Shown here: positions 22,590 to 33,027 of the stretch, one piece after another
Layout: the number at the start of each line of letters is the position of its first letter
How positions within the stretch are numbered: the first letter of the stretch is position 1
Origin: an uncultured Clostridia bacterium
GTDB taxonomy: Bacteria > Bacillota > Clostridia > UBA1381
Length of the DNA stretch: 64,000 nucleotides
Reading direction: 5' to 3'
Assembly: GCA_947624485.1 (NCBI GenBank)
Contig: CANQKM010000008.1
Coordinates: forward strand, 1 to 64,000
Notes under the pieces: model-generated
Database searches by the model: none
Told to the model about the DNA's origin: nothing
What the model saw: the letters and a program-made list of their open reading frames with translations, nothing else
Position numbers and translations under genes: made by a program

Positions 22590-23461
22590 TAAAGGAACGT
22601 CTTAAAGAGCGTGCGGCGGAGGTTGACGCTTATCTCGACAAATACCTGCCCGTAAAGGACAAAGAGCAGAAAATAATATATGAGGCTATGCGTTACAGCG
22701 TGTTTGCGGGCGGTAAACGTCTGCGCCCCGTGCTTATGCTCGAAACGGCGAAAATGTGCGGCGGCAGCGATGAGGACGTAATGCCGTTCGCGTGCGCGAT
22801 GGAAATGATACACACCTACTCGCTCATACACGACGACCTCCCCGCCATGGACAACGACGACCTTCGGCGCGGCAGACCGACGAGCCATATAAAATACGGC
22901 GAGGCGGTCGCGATACTCGCGGGCGACGCGCTTTTGAACCGCGCGTTCGAGGTCGCAAGTGACGTGCAGGGTGACGCGGAAAGAACGCTCAAAGCGATGC
23001 GCATACTGTCCGCGTCAAGCGGCACGGAAGGCATGATAGGCGGTCAGGTCATGGATATGGAGTACGAGGGCAGGGAGATAACGCTCGACGCACTCCGTCT
23101 CATGCACTCATGCAAAACCGGCGCGATAATACGTTCGTCGTGCGTCATAGGCGCGGTAATGTCGGGCGCAAACGATGAGGAAACTGCGGCTGTTGACGAG
23201 TTTGCGAAAAACCTCGGCATAGCGTTTCAGATACAGGACGACATTCTGGACGTCGAAGGTACGGAGGAGGAGCTTGGCAAACCGATAGGCTCGGACGCGG
23301 AAGAGAACAAAAACACGTACGTGAGCCTTCTCGGTCTCGAACGCGCGAAGGAGCTTATGAAGGAGTACAGCGCGAAGGCGAAGGACGCGCTCGCATCGTT
23401 CGGGGAGCGCGCGGAATTTCTCGCGGATTTAACGGATTATCTTACATCAAGGCGGAATTGA
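22586..23461 (+). CDS. ispA: Polyprenyl (farnesyl) diphosphate synthase
   Basis: The 291-residue enzyme condenses isopentenyl diphosphate with allylic diphosphates to farnesyl diphosphate. Both Asp-rich motifs are intact: DDLPAMDNDD (83-92) and QIQDDILDVEGT. FAGGKRLRP near residue 40 binds diphosphate. It supplies undecaprenyl and other prenyl carriers. In many Clostridia dxs follows in this cluster; here it does not. Confidence 0.94.
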   Translation: MIKERLKERAAEVDAYLDKYLPVKDKEQKIIYEAMRYSVFAGGKRLRPVLMLETAKMCGGSDEDVMPFACAMEMIHTYSLIHDDLPAMDNDDLRRGRPTSHIKYGEAVAILAGDALLNRAFEVASDVQGDAERTLKAMRILSASSGTEGMIGGQVMDMEYEGREITLDALRLMHSCKTGAIIRSSCVIGAVMSGANDEETAAVDEFAKNLGIAFQIQDDILDVEGTEEELGKPIGSDAEENKNTYVSLLGLERAKELMKEYSAKAKDALASFGERAEFLADLTDYLTSRRN

Positions 23462-23470
23462 GGAGTAAAA

Positions 23471-23917
23471 ATGAGGTATGTAAACGATTTTTTTGCCAAC
23501 TCGGTATTTTTTTCGGCGATACTCGGCTGGGTGATAGCGCAGGTGCTGAAAATTGTGCTGACATGGGAGAAAAAATTTGATTTTAAGCGCATAGTCGGCT
23601 CTGGCGGTATGCCGTCGTCGCACGCGGCGTTCGTAATGGCGCTCACAATGGGCGTCGGCTTTACCGAAGGCTTTTCGAGCGCGATGTTCGCGGTGTCGGC
23701 AGTGCTGTCGTTCATCGTGATGTACGACGCGGCGGGAGTGAGGCGCAGCGCAGGTCAGCAGGCGGCGATACTAAATAAGCTCGTCGAGTCCATAATCGCC
23801 GACGACCGCCCGAAAACGGGTAAACGCCTTAAAGAGCTTCTCGGTCACACACCGATAGAGGTAATCGCCGGCGCAATATTGGGGATTATAATAGCGATTA
23901 TACGGCACACACCGTGA
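23471..23917 (+). CDS. Divergent PAP2 family membrane protein (DUF212, YuiD-like)
   Basis: The 148-residue protein has about four membrane segments. The motif VGSGGMPSSHAAFV matches the phosphatase-type PSSH box of PAP2 enzymes, and MYDAAGVRRSAGQQA the second conserved block of DUF212. It may act on prenyl or lipid phosphates, which fits its place after ispA, but no activity is established. GAGGAG precedes the start. Confidence 0.87.
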   Translation: MRYVNDFFANSVFFSAILGWVIAQVLKIVLTWEKKFDFKRIVGSGGMPSSHAAFVMALTMGVGFTEGFSSAMFAVSAVLSFIVMYDAAGVRRSAGQQAAILNKLVESIIADDRPKTGKRLKELLGHTPIEVIAGAILGIIIAIIRHTP

Positions 23918-23924
23918 TTCAGAA

Positions 23925-24115
23925 AACCCCTCAGTCACACTGCGTGTGACAGCTCCCCTAATAGGGGAGCCATACGGCAAGCGGCAATCAAGGGAAGGCT
24001 CCCCTGCTAGGGGAGCTGTCGCTGAAAGCGACTGAGGGGTTTAAACGGGCGACCGCGATTCGCCCCTACATAAAATTTTCACCGTAGGGGCTGGCGCCCT
24101 CGACAGCCCGCCAAT
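23925..24115. repeat. Composite palindromic intergenic repeat, copy B
   Basis: Two inverted half-elements face each other. CCCCTCAG with stem-loops TCACAC/GTGTGA and GGCTCCCC-type arms runs into its reverse version ending GACTGAGGGG. A module GGGCGACC...GGTCGCCC-like and GTAGGGGCTGGCGCCC follows, as in copies C and D. No ORF is visible. Confidence 0.85.
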
Positions 24116-24129
24116 CCACCACTCCCATA

Positions 24130-24158
24130 TTGACAAATAATACAAACAGATGTAGAAT
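24130..24158 (+). promoter_or_regulatory. Promoter of metK
   Basis: TTGACA (24130-24135) and TAGAAT (24153-24158) are 17 bp apart. Only about 25 nt of leader remain, too short for a SAM riboswitch. Confidence 0.72.
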
Positions 24159-24190
24159 ATAACCATACACATGCGAAAGGAAGAGAAACA

Positions 24191-25381
24191 ATGGCAAAAC
24201 GACTATTCACCTCGGAATCGGTCACGGAGGGACACCCCGACAAAATATGCGACCTTGTTTCCGACGCTATACTTGACGAAATACTGAAAAACGATCCCAT
24301 GGCGAGGGTGGCGTGCGAAACCACCTGCACCACGGGCATAATCTCGATAATGGGCGAAATCACAACGACCTGCTACGTCGATTTCCCGAAAATTGCGCGC
24401 AAGACGGTTCTCGACGTGGGCTACGACCGCGCGAAATTCGGCTTTGACGGCACTACCTGCGCCGTTGTGACGGCGATTGACGAGCAGTCGCCCGACATAG
24501 CGCAGGGCGTGAACAACGGCTACGAAAACCGCGAGCAGGGCGGCAGCGAGGACGAAAACTCCACCGGCGCGGGCGACCAGGGCATGATGTTCGGCTACGC
24601 GTGCGACGAAACGCCGGAGCTTATGCCGCTCCCGATATCGCTTGCGCACAAAATGGCAAAGCGCCTCACCGAGGTCAGAAAGAGCGGCATACTCGATTAT
24701 CTCCGTCCCGACGGCAAAACTCAGGTGACGGTAGAGTACGACGACGATAAGCCCGTACGCGTTGACACCGTTGTCGTATCGAGCCAGCACTCGCCCGAAA
24801 TCGATATAAACACGCTGCGCGGGGACATAAAGCGCGAGGTAATATTAAAGACCGTGCCTGAAAATCTCATAGACGAAAACACGAAATTCTTCATAAATCC
24901 GACGGGACGCTTTGTTGTCGGCGGACCTGCCGGCGACAGCGGACTTACCGGCAGAAAGATTATAGTCGACACCTACGGCGGCTACGCGCGTCACGGCGGC
25001 GGCGCGTTTTCGGGCAAGGATCCGACAAAGGTTGACCGCAGCGCGACATACGCGGCTCGCTGGGTTGCGAAAAACATAGTCGCGGCGGGACTTGCGAGAC
25101 GCTGCGAGGTACAGCTTGCCTACGCCATAGGCGTGGCGCACCCCGTTTCGATAATGGTTGACACGTTCGGCACGTCTGCCGTTGACGAGGCTAAAATCGA
25201 GAAAGCCGTAAAAGAGGTGTTCGATTTAAGACCTTACGCCATAATAAACAGGCTCGACCTTAGAAAGCCCATATATAAGAGCCTTGCGGCGTACGGTCAC
25301 ATGGGACGCGAGGAACTCGGCGTAAAGTGGGAAAATACCGATATGGTTGACGCTTTAAAGGCGGCAGTCGGAAAAAATTAA
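24191..25381 (+). CDS. metK: S-adenosylmethionine synthetase
   Basis: The 396-residue cytoplasmic enzyme makes SAM from methionine and ATP. All signatures are present: [33 protein letters not shown] and the P-loop-like [17 protein letters not shown]. Catalytic His and Lys residues are in GHPDK and SGKDPTK. It is monocistronic, with its own promoter and terminator. Confidence 0.97.
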   Translation: MAKRLFTSESVTEGHPDKICDLVSDAILDEILKNDPMARVACETTCTTGIISIMGEITTTCYVDFPKIARKTVLDVGYDRAKFGFDGTTCAVVTAIDEQSPDIAQGVNNGYENREQGGSEDENSTGAGDQGMMFGYACDETPELMPLPISLAHKMAKRLTEVRKSGILDYLRPDGKTQVTVEYDDDKPVRVDTVVVSSQHSPEIDINTLRGDIKREVILKTVPENLIDENTKFFINPTGRFVVGGPAGDSGLTGRKIIVDTYGGYARHGGGAFSGKDPTKVDRSATYAARWVAKNIVAAGLARRCEVQLAYAIGVAHPVSIMVDTFGTSAVDEAKIEKAVKEVFDLRPYAIINRLDLRKPIYKSLAAYGHMGREELGVKWENTDMVDALKAAVGKN

Positions 25382-25388
25382 ATATTTT

Positions 25389-25416
25389 AAAGGACTTTAT
25401 TCAAAGTCCTTTTTTT
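25389..25416 (+). terminator. Terminator of metK
   Basis: A 10-bp stem (25389-25398 with 25403-25412), ATTC loop and a T-run. Confidence 0.9.
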
Positions 25417-25429
25417 CGTACACGAAATA

Positions 25430-25438
25430 TGGTATAAT
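25430..25438 (+). promoter_or_regulatory. Extended -10 promoter of addB
   Basis: TGGTATAAT, a perfect extended -10, lies about 40 bp before the addB start. No good -35 is visible. Confidence 0.55.
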
Positions 25439-25476
25439 ATATGTATATGTAAAATCCGCAAAGGAAGGGGAGCGAA

Positions 25477-28400
25477 ATGGGCGTAAGAATAATATCGGGC
25501 GCGATAGGCTCGGGAAAGAGCCGCATGTGCCTTGACGAAATAGATATAACGCACGGCAGAAACCCGTCCGCGCGGTGCGTGATGATAGTACCCGACCACT
25601 ACTCCTACGAAACGGAAAAGCGGTTCGTGGAGCGGTTCGGCGGCACGGGGCTTAACAATATAGAGGTGCTGACGCTGCGGCGCATGGCGATAAACACTCT
25701 CACTCTCTCCGAGCTTAACCACCTCACCGACGCGGGACGGCAGATGCTCATATACAAGGCGGTAAACGAGTGCTGCGGCGAGCTTTACGAGGTTGAGGGA
25801 ATGGATAAGCGTCTCCTGTCCTCGATGCGGCGGCGCGGTTTTCTTGACGTTGCCGCGTCGCTCATAAGCGAGATGAAGCGGTACATGGTAACGCCCGAAA
25901 TTCTTGCCGAAAAGGCTGACGAAACGACCGACAACGCGCCGCTCAAAAACAAGCTTACGGCGTTTTCGCTGTTGTACGCCAAATATACGGCTTACGTCGA
26001 AAAATCCGGCGCGAGCGACGGTGACGACGATCTGCGCGTGCTTGCCCGCCACATCGAAGAAGAGGATAATTACGACGAAAACACGTACGTGTGGATAGAC
26101 CGTTTCGACAAATTCATGCCGCAGCAGGCGGCGGTAATCGAAGCGATACTCAAAAAGGGCGCGCACGTCACGATAAGCGTGTGCTGCGCCGAAAACGGCA
26201 GCGAAACCGAAAAAGAGCTGTACGCCGAAACGTTTCCGATGCTCAAAGCGGCATACCGCTGGGGCGAAATTTACGGCTTTGAGGGCAGCCGCGGAGCGGG
26301 AAAGGCGCTGTCGCACCTTTTGTCCAAGCCCGACCTTTACACGCTCCTGAGCCGCTGGAACGAGGAATACGAATACGACACCGCGCCGCCGAACATACGG
26401 CTGTTCAGGGCGCGCGACACGTACAGCGAAACGGAGCGCGCCGCCTGCGAGATATGCGACCTTGTGCGCGCGGAGGGCGCGCGTTACCGCGACATAGCGG
26501 TAATGTGCGGCGACGAGAACGACTATATACATCTGATAGAAGCGATATTTTCCGAGTACGGCATACCGTATTTCACCGACAGGAAAATAATCCTGAGCGA
26601 CCACCCTATCGCAATGCAGATTTTGTCGCTGTTCCGCGTGATACGCGAAAACTGGAGCTACGAATCGGTAATGAGCTACCTGCGCGCGGGATTTATATAC
26701 AAAAAGGTCGGCAGAGGCGTGTTCCCGCTCGACCAGAACGAGACGGACGAGCTTGAAAACTTTATATTAAAGTACGGCATACGCGGCGCAAAGCGGTGGC
26801 TGTCGGAGGACAAATGGTTTTACGAAAACGACATTATCGGCACGGCGTTCGGCGACGAGCCTGACGGGGAAAACGCTCCGAAAACCGACACGGTAGACGC
26901 GCTCCGCCGCGAAATAGCCGCGCCCGTGGCGAAATTCGCCGAGGCGGTAAAGGGCAGACACGACGTTAAGGAAATCGCAACCGCGCTGTTCGAGTACCTC
27001 GGCGACATAAACCTGTACGCCGGTCTTAAATTTGAGATATCGCGCTTTAAAAAGAACGGCATGGTAAACGAGGCGGAGCAGTTCACAAAGATATGGAACC
27101 TTATCCTCGACGTGCTGAACCAAACCGCGCAGGCACTTTCGGGCGACAAGCTGACAAGTGCGGAGTACGAGGAATATATGAGCGTCGGTCTCACGAAATG
27201 CGAGATACGCGCGATACCGTCGGGTATAGATCAGGTGTATGTCGGCAGCGCGGAGCGAATGAGCGGCGCGAACGTGAAATATATTTTTGTACTCGGCGCG
27301 AAAAACGGCACGTTCCCTACGGGCGTTACGACCGAGGGCTTTTTCTCCGACCGCGACCGCAGCACGCTTGCGGAACGGTTCGGCATACGTATCGCGCCCG
27401 ACACGCGCCGCAAGACGGACGAGCAGTATTTCAAGGTGTACCGCGCGCTGTGCGCCGTGAGCAAAAAGCTGTACGTGAGCTACTCCGTGCAGGACGAGGA
27501 GGGCAAGCCGCTCGGTGCGTCGCATATGTATATCGACATAAAGCGCAAATTCCCGAAGCTCAAAGAGGAGGACAACCTCACCGAGAACGGCAGCGAATAC
27601 GTGTACATATCCTCGCCGAAGGCGACGATGCACCACCTTATCACGAGTCTTGCGTCCGCTTCACGCAAAAACGCCGCGTGGGAAGCGGTGTACGACTGGT
27701 ACAGGGATAAGGACGAGTGGCAGAGGCAGCTCGGCATTATCGACAGAGCTGATTATTACGAGCGTCACGGCGTGCTGCTTAAGGAGGACATCGCAAATCT
27801 TCTCTACTCCGGTCATACGGAATACAGCCCGACGCGGCTGAACTCGTTTTCGATGTGTCCGTTCGGCTACTTTATGCGTTACGGTCTGGGCGCGAAGGAG
27901 CGCGAGGAATGGGACATATCGCCGATGAGCATGGGAACGTACGCGCACCGCGTAATACACGATTTCTGCGCCGAGGTGGAAAAGGACGCTCATAGCGACA
28001 GCGAGAAAATAGACGCGTGGCGCGCCCTCACCGACGAGGCGCGCGACAGCCTGATAGACAGTATAATAGACGACACGTGCGCGAAAATAATCGCGTCCGA
28101 CTCGCGCGACAAGGAAAAGACGCGCAGCATATTCCGACGTATGGGTAAAACGATACGCTCGTCGGCGGCGCTTGTGCAGAAATGTCTTTCGTCGGGCGAT
28201 TACGCCGAGCGCGGCATGGAAAAGGAGTTTTGCGTAAAGCTCACCGACGGCGCGTCGTTAAAGGGTACGATAGACCGCGTTGACGCGTGCGAGACGGAGG
28301 ACGGAAGGACGTATCTGCGCGTCATTGACTACAAGACGGGTTCTACCGAGTTCGACGTTGTGAATATTGCGAACGGCTACAATATGCAGATGGTAATATA

Positions 28401-28968
28401 CGCGCTTGCCGCTTGCGGGGAAATGAAAAGCACGGACACGGAGATTACGGGCATTTATTACACCGCCGTGCGCGACGAGTACACGAAGCTGGGCGGCAAA
28501 ACGCGCGAGGACAACATAAAAGAGGTGAACCGCAATTCGCTGCGCCTTGACGGCGTGACGTTCGCCGACGAGGACGCCGACCGCCGTAAAAGCACGCTTT
28601 TGGGTATTGACCGCGATATTGAAAAAAACGGCGCGAGCGGTTTTATCGGCGTAAAAACCGACAAGAACGGCAATTTTTCGGGCGTGCGCACGCCGGACGA
28701 GATAAACGGTCTTATGAAGAGCGTGCGCGAAACGGTTGAGGATATAGATAAAAGGACGCGCGCGGGCGACATAGGCTTAAACCCGTACAGCGACAAAAAC
28801 GGCGGCAGCGTGTGCAAGTACTGCGATTACGCGCCCGTGTGCAAATTTGACGAGAATAAGCGTATCGTGCGTGAGAAAAAAGGCAGCACCGCGGAAATCT
28901 GGGAGCAAATGAGAGTAAAAGGCGCGGCGATGAGAGGAGTGACAACCGATGACGAAATGGACAGCTGA
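25477..28968 (+). CDS. addB: ATP-dependent helicase/deoxyribonuclease subunit B
   Basis: The 1163-residue partner of AddA processes double-strand breaks to 3' tails for RecA. The N-terminal Walker A is GAIGSGKSR (8-16). The middle is an inactive helicase-like region. The C-terminal nuclease domain has the LRVIDYKTGS motif. The iron-sulfur cluster cysteines are one in FSMCPFGYF and three in the late VCKYCDYAPVC block (C-x2-C-x5-C). The end overlaps addA by 20 nt, so the subunits are translationally coupled. Confidence 0.94.
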   Translation: MGVRIISGAIGSGKSRMCLDEIDITHGRNPSARCVMIVPDHYSYETEKRFVERFGGTGLNNIEVLTLRRMAINTLTLSELNHLTDAGRQMLIYKAVNECCGELYEVEGMDKRLLSSMRRRGFLDVAASLISEMKRYMVTPEILAEKADETTDNAPLKNKLTAFSLLYAKYTAYVEKSGASDGDDDLRVLARHIEEEDNYDENTYVWIDRFDKFMPQQAAVIEAILKKGAHVTISVCCAENGSETEKELYAETFPMLKAAYRWGEIYGFEGSRGAGKALSHLLSKPDLYTLLSRWNEEYEYDTAPPNIRLFRARDTYSETERAACEICDLVRAEGARYRDIAVMCGDENDYIHLIEAIFSEYGIPYFTDRKIILSDHPIAMQILSLFRVIRENWSYESVMSYLRAGFIYKKVGRGVFPLDQNETDELENFILKYGIRGAKRWLSEDKWFYENDIIGTAFGDEPDGENAPKTDTVDALRREIAAPVAKFAEAVKGRHDVKEIATALFEYLGDINLYAGLKFEISRFKKNGMVNEAEQFTKIWNLILDVLNQTAQALSGDKLTSAEYEEYMSVGLTKCEIRAIPSGIDQVYVGSAERMSGANVKYIFVLGAKNGTFPTGVTTEGFFSDRDRSTLAERFGIRIAPDTRRKTDEQYFKVYRALCAVSKKLYVSYSVQDEEGKPLGASHMYIDIKRKFPKLKEEDNLTENGSEYVYISSPKATMHHLITSLASASRKNAAWEAVYDWYRDKDEWQRQLGIIDRADYYERHGVLLKEDIANLLYSGHTEYSPTRLNSFSMCPFGYFMRYGLGAKEREEWDISPMSMGTYAHRVIHDFCAEVEKDAHSDSEKIDAWRALTDEARDSLIDSIIDDTCAKIIASDSRDKEKTRSIFRRMGKTIRSSAALVQKCLSSGDYAERGMEKEFCVKLTDGASLKGTIDRVDACETEDGRTYLRVIDYKTGSTEFDVVNIANGYNMQMVIYALAACGEMKSTDTEITGIYYTAVRDEYTKLGGKTREDNIKEVNRNSLRLDGVTFADEDADRRKSTLLGIDRDIEKNGASGFIGVKTDKNGNFSGVRTPDEINGLMKSVRETVEDIDKRTRAGDIGLNPYSDKNGGSVCKYCDYAPVCKFDENKRIVREKKGSTAEIWEQMRVKGAAMRGVTTDDEMDS

Positions 28969-31900
28969 CCAGCAAAAAGCCATATACGCGCCGTCGTGCG
29001 AGGGTAACATACTCGTGTCGGCAGCCGCCGGTTCGGGTAAGACAGCCGTGCTTGTCGAGAGAATTGCGCAGATGATACTGCGTCACGACGATCCCGTATC
29101 GGTTGACAATCTGCTTGTCGTGACGTTTACCGAAGCAGCCGCCGCCGAAATGAAGGAGCGCATAATCGCGCGCATAAACGAGGCGCAGCGCGCGGCGTTC
29201 GAGGCGGGCGACACGTCCGAAGCGAAGCGTCTTCGCGAGCAGATACACCTCACCACCACAGCCGACATAAACACCATAGACGCGTTCTGCTTAAGAGCCG
29301 TAAAAAATAACTTCCACGTTCTCGGCGCGGATCCGAATTTCGGAATTATGGACAAGGGCGAGGAGGACATACTCGCGGAGGACGCGACCGAGGAACTGTT
29401 TTCCTCTCTTTACGAGTCGGAGGACGAGTCGGAGAGGGAGCGTTTTGAAAATCTCGCGCGCGTGTACGCGTCGAACCGCGGCGACGAGGGGCTTGGCAGA
29501 ATAATAAGGAAGCTCTACGTTTTTTCGCAGTCGTTTGCCGAACCTTTGAAGTGGCTGCATGACGCCGCCGACATGTACGATGAAAATATGGCGGACAGCA
29601 AGTGGATAAAGAAATTCGTGCTGGAGGGGCAGAGAGATTACGTGGCAAGCATAACGCTCGAACGGTTCGAGGCGCAGCTTGACGACATGAAAGCCGAAAC
29701 CCCGTCCGGCATCGCTCCCGAAAAATACTGGGGTTCGCTGTGGGAGAAGGCAGGCAACTGCCGCGACGCGGCAAAAATGCTCAAAAACGCGCGGGACTGG
29801 GACGATTTCGTTAAATTTTACGATAAATGTATAGCCGACGCATCATATCTCGGCAGCGGCAGAAACAGATACACAAAATCTGTAATCGCGGACGAGGAAA
29901 CGTGGCGGAAATATTTTACGCGGTGTGACGGCCCGAGGAAGTTTTTCCGCGACGAGTGCGCCGTGTTCCCGTCGGTGAGCAGGGACGAGTTCAACAAGAG
30001 CGTCCACGCGCCCGAAATCAAGCGCGCGATCGACGATATTGTGTGGCTTACGGAGCTTTTCACGGCAAAGTACGAGGAAAAGAAGGCGGCGCGCAATATA
30101 AAGAGCTTTTCCGATGTGGAGCATCTCGCGTACCGCCTGTTTGCCGACAACGAGAGCATACGCGGCGAGTACGCGGAGCGGTACAGAGAGATACTCATAG
30201 ACGAGTACCAGGACACAAACGGCTTGCAGGACAGTATTTTCCGCCTCATTTCCACGGACAACAAAAACATCTTCATGGTGGGAGACCTGAAGCAGAGCAT
30301 ATACCGCTTCCGCGGCGGCGATCCGATGATATTTAAGGGCAGGAGCCGCGATTACGGCAGGTCGGACGGCGGAACGCTTATTTCGCTGTCGCAGAATTTC
30401 CGCAGCAGAATGCAGGTAATAGACAGCATAAACGCGGTGTTCTCACGCATGATGACAAGCGAGGTCGGCGACGTCGATTACAAGGGAGCCGACGTTTTAA
30501 GGCGTGACGCGGACAAGGAGATATACCCCGAGGGCGGCGGCAAAGCCGAGCTTTACCGCGTAGCCTCGGTTAAAGAGGAAAACGGCGGAATAAGCCGTGC
30601 AAGAGCGGAAGCCGCTGCCGCGGCGGAACGCATAAAGGAGCTTGTAAACGAAAAATATAAGGTATACGATAACGGAACATACCGCGATATAGAGTACCGC
30701 GATATTGTTATACTGATGAAATCGGTAAAGTCGGACGGCGCGGTTTTCCGCGAAGAGCTTGAAAAGCGCGGCATAGGCGCGTTTGTGCAGAAGGAGGAAT
30801 ACTTCGAGCGGCGCGAGATAAAGCTGATGCTGTCGCTCATATCGGTCATAAACAACCACATGCAGGACATACCGCTTTTGGCGGTAATGCGTTCGCCGAT
30901 AGGCGGGTTCACGGAAAACGACCTCGCGAAAATACGCTTAGCGAGCGGCGCGCGCCCGTTTTACAGAGCCGTTTTAAGCTACCGCGCGCCCGAAAACCCA
31001 TCGGACGGCGAGACGCGTCTCGAAAAACGCTGCCGCCGCTTTACAGATGATCTCGAGCGGTGGCGCGGGTACGTAAAGCGCAGGTCGATAGCGTCGCTGA
31101 TATGGACGCTTTTCGAGGAAACGGGCATATACGACCTTATGGGCGCGACCGAGGGCGGAGGGGAAGCGCAGGCGAATTTAAGACTGCTCTACGAGCGCGC
31201 GAAGCGGTACGAAACGTCGGGCTTCGGCGGCATATTCGACTTCATACGCTACATAGGCAGAATGGAGCGCCGCCGCGAGGATATAGCGGGAGCGCAGCTT
31301 GTAAACTCGAACCACAACGTAGTGCGTATCATGACGATACACAAAAGCAAGGGACTTGAATTCCCCGTCGTGCTGCTTGCCGGCACGGGCAAGGAGATAA
31401 AGTATACCCACCCCGGCGACGAAACGCGCGTCATGCTGCACAACGTCCTCGGTATAGGAATCGACTATTACAACTACGAGGATATGTACGTGAAGCCGCT
31501 TCTTTTCAGGGATCAGGTAAACGCGCGGAACAGACGCGAGCAGCTGAGCGAGGAAATGCGCCTGTTGTACGTCGCGGCGACGCGCGCGAGGGAGAAGCTT
31601 ATCGTGACTGCGGCGTATGAGTTCGGCACGCGCGCGAAGTACGAGGAAAAGCTTACCGCGTGGGAAATGCTCAAAGAGGACATGCCGTGGGATATAGAGC
31701 GCAGCGCGAAATGTCTTGCCGACTGGATAATACCGGTCGCGCAGTCGGACAGCAAACACTGGATTTGCCGCGACGTGTGCGGCACGGAGGATAACGAAGC
31801 AGAGGACGAGACAGCCGAGACGCTCACGGAGGAAGCCGACAGCGCGCTGCGCGAATCCGTGAGGAGGATACTCGAATACAGCTACCGTTACCCGAAAAGC

Positions 31901-32578
31901 GGCGCTATACCGGCAAAAACGTCGGTTACGGCGATAAAGGAAATGGCGGACGAGGAAAATACGCTCAATGAAAATCCCGTTTACATGGCGTCAAAGCCCG
32001 CGTTCATGCGCGGCGAAAACCTCGGCGCGCGCATAGGCACGGCGCACCACCAGGTCATGGCGTACATCGACCTCGAAAAGATGAAAACGCTCGAGGAAAC
32101 AGAGTATGAGGATTTCGCGGCGGACGAGATAACGCGCATAGCCGAGGCGGGACAGATAGAGGGCGAAATAGCCGATGACAAAGAAATAACCGATAATATA
32201 TGTAAAAACGTGTGCGCGTTTTTCCGCGGCGGTATGGGTAAAAGCGTGCTGTCGGCAAAGCGCGTATACCGCGAGCAGCCGTTCGAGATAGAAATTTCCG
32301 CGAGGGAATACGACGCAAGTCTCGGAGAGGAGTACGAAAACGAGAGCGTCGTCGTGCAGGGGATTATCGACCTGTTTTTCGAGGACGCGGACGGCAGTAT
32401 AACGCTCGTGGACTACAAGACCGACCGCTGCAAAACGGAAGAGGAACAGCGCGCGGTGGGTGAGCGTTACCGCAGGCAGGTGGAGCTTTACGAGCGCGCT
32501 ATGGAAAGAATTTTGAAAATTAAGGTAAAAAATAAATTTTTGTATTTATTTTCGACGCATAGTGTGGTAGAATTATAA
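28949..32578 (+). CDS. addA: ATP-dependent helicase/nuclease subunit A
   Basis: The 1209-residue UvrD-type helicase and nuclease has Walker A (AAAGSGKTAVL, about 24-34), LLVVTFTEAAAAEMKERI, the Walker B-type block LIDEYQDTN, VGDLKQSIYRFRGGD, the late motif MTIHKSKGLEFPVV and the RecB-type nuclease motif LVDYKTDR near the C-terminus. It unwinds and degrades DNA ends together with AddB. GAGGAGTGA lies before the ATG, inside addB. Confidence 0.95.
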   Translation: MTKWTADQQKAIYAPSCEGNILVSAAAGSGKTAVLVERIAQMILRHDDPVSVDNLLVVTFTEAAAAEMKERIIARINEAQRAAFEAGDTSEAKRLREQIHLTTTADINTIDAFCLRAVKNNFHVLGADPNFGIMDKGEEDILAEDATEELFSSLYESEDESERERFENLARVYASNRGDEGLGRIIRKLYVFSQSFAEPLKWLHDAADMYDENMADSKWIKKFVLEGQRDYVASITLERFEAQLDDMKAETPSGIAPEKYWGSLWEKAGNCRDAAKMLKNARDWDDFVKFYDKCIADASYLGSGRNRYTKSVIADEETWRKYFTRCDGPRKFFRDECAVFPSVSRDEFNKSVHAPEIKRAIDDIVWLTELFTAKYEEKKAARNIKSFSDVEHLAYRLFADNESIRGEYAERYREILIDEYQDTNGLQDSIFRLISTDNKNIFMVGDLKQSIYRFRGGDPMIFKGRSRDYGRSDGGTLISLSQNFRSRMQVIDSINAVFSRMMTSEVGDVDYKGADVLRRDADKEIYPEGGGKAELYRVASVKEENGGISRARAEAAAAAERIKELVNEKYKVYDNGTYRDIEYRDIVILMKSVKSDGAVFREELEKRGIGAFVQKEEYFERREIKLMLSLISVINNHMQDIPLLAVMRSPIGGFTENDLAKIRLASGARPFYRAVLSYRAPENPSDGETRLEKRCRRFTDDLERWRGYVKRRSIASLIWTLFEETGIYDLMGATEGGGEAQANLRLLYERAKRYETSGFGGIFDFIRYIGRMERRREDIAGAQLVNSNHNVVRIMTIHKSKGLEFPVVLLAGTGKEIKYTHPGDETRVMLHNVLGIGIDYYNYEDMYVKPLLFRDQVNARNRREQLSEEMRLLYVAATRAREKLIVTAAYEFGTRAKYEEKLTAWEMLKEDMPWDIERSAKCLADWIIPVAQSDSKHWICRDVCGTEDNEAEDETAETLTEEADSALRESVRRILEYSYRYPKSGAIPAKTSVTAIKEMADEENTLNENPVYMASKPAFMRGENLGARIGTAHHQVMAYIDLEKMKTLEETEYEDFAADEITRIAEAGQIEGEIADDKEITDNICKNVCAFFRGGMGKSVLSAKRVYREQPFEIEISAREYDASLGEEYENESVVVQGIIDLFFEDADGSITLVDYKTDRCKTEEEQRAVGERYRRQVELYERAMERILKIKVKNKFLYLFSTHSVVEL

Positions 32579-32597
32579 GCATAAGGGGCGTGACGAT

Positions 32598-32960
32598 ATG
32601 GCGAATTACGTTAATTTCAATACTGCGAAGCCGAGAAAGAGCAGGAAATATATAATAGTAATACTTTGCGCGGCAGCGTTTTTGCTTGCGTGCGTGTATG
32701 TTATAGGCATAATAGCCAATATGAACGGCGAAAGCGGCCGGGAAGCCGCGTCGGCTGTGTCGGAGAATGTGCAGCTAAAGCAGGAGATAAGCGAAAAGGA
32801 CGCGGAAATAGAACGGCTCAACGGCGAAATAGCCGCTTTGCGCGGCGAGCTTGACGCGCGACCGACACCCGCGCCGGAGCCTTCACCCGAACCGTCGCCC
32901 GTACCGGCTGCGCCCGGCAACGCGGACGGCGGCTACGCGCCTCCGCGCTCCGATATGTGA
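32598..32960 (+). CDS. Small single-pass membrane protein with coiled coil and Pro-rich tail
   Basis: I do not recognise this 120-residue protein. A basic N-terminus (KPRKSRKY) is followed by one membrane span (IIVILCAAAFLLACVYVIGII), then a short coiled coil (VQLKQEISEKDAEIERLNGE) and a tail of Pro, Glu and Ala (PEPSPEPSP). The topology suggests an outward-facing, wall-spanning tail, comparable to small division- or septum-associated proteins, but this is only a shape argument. It is 19 bp after addA and has AAGGGGCG before the ATG. Confidence 0.68.
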   Translation: MANYVNFNTAKPRKSRKYIIVILCAAAFLLACVYVIGIIANMNGESGREAASAVSENVQLKQEISEKDAEIERLNGEIAALRGELDARPTPAPEPSPEPSPVPAAPGNADGGYAPPRSDM

Positions 32961-32998
32961 TACGCGCGAAAAAATTACAAAAAAATTAAAAAAAAGGC

Positions 32999-33027
32999 TT
33001 GACTTCATCCCGAACCAATGTTATAAT
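32999..33027 (+). promoter_or_regulatory. Promoter of rpmG-secE-nusG-rplKA
   Basis: TTGACT (32999-33004) and TATAAT (33022-33027) are 17 bp apart. A small stem (33038-33042 with 33047-33051) and a T-run lie in the leader and could act as a weak attenuator. Confidence 0.8.

Noticed and set aside
24115-24190. SAM riboswitch upstream of metK
   Set aside because: The promoter leaves only about 25 nt of leader, and no S-box consensus is present.
25387-26604. 405-codon minus-strand frame antisense to addB
   Set aside because: The addB protein has clear motifs over the same bases. The antisense frame shows no recognisable domain and no ribosome site.
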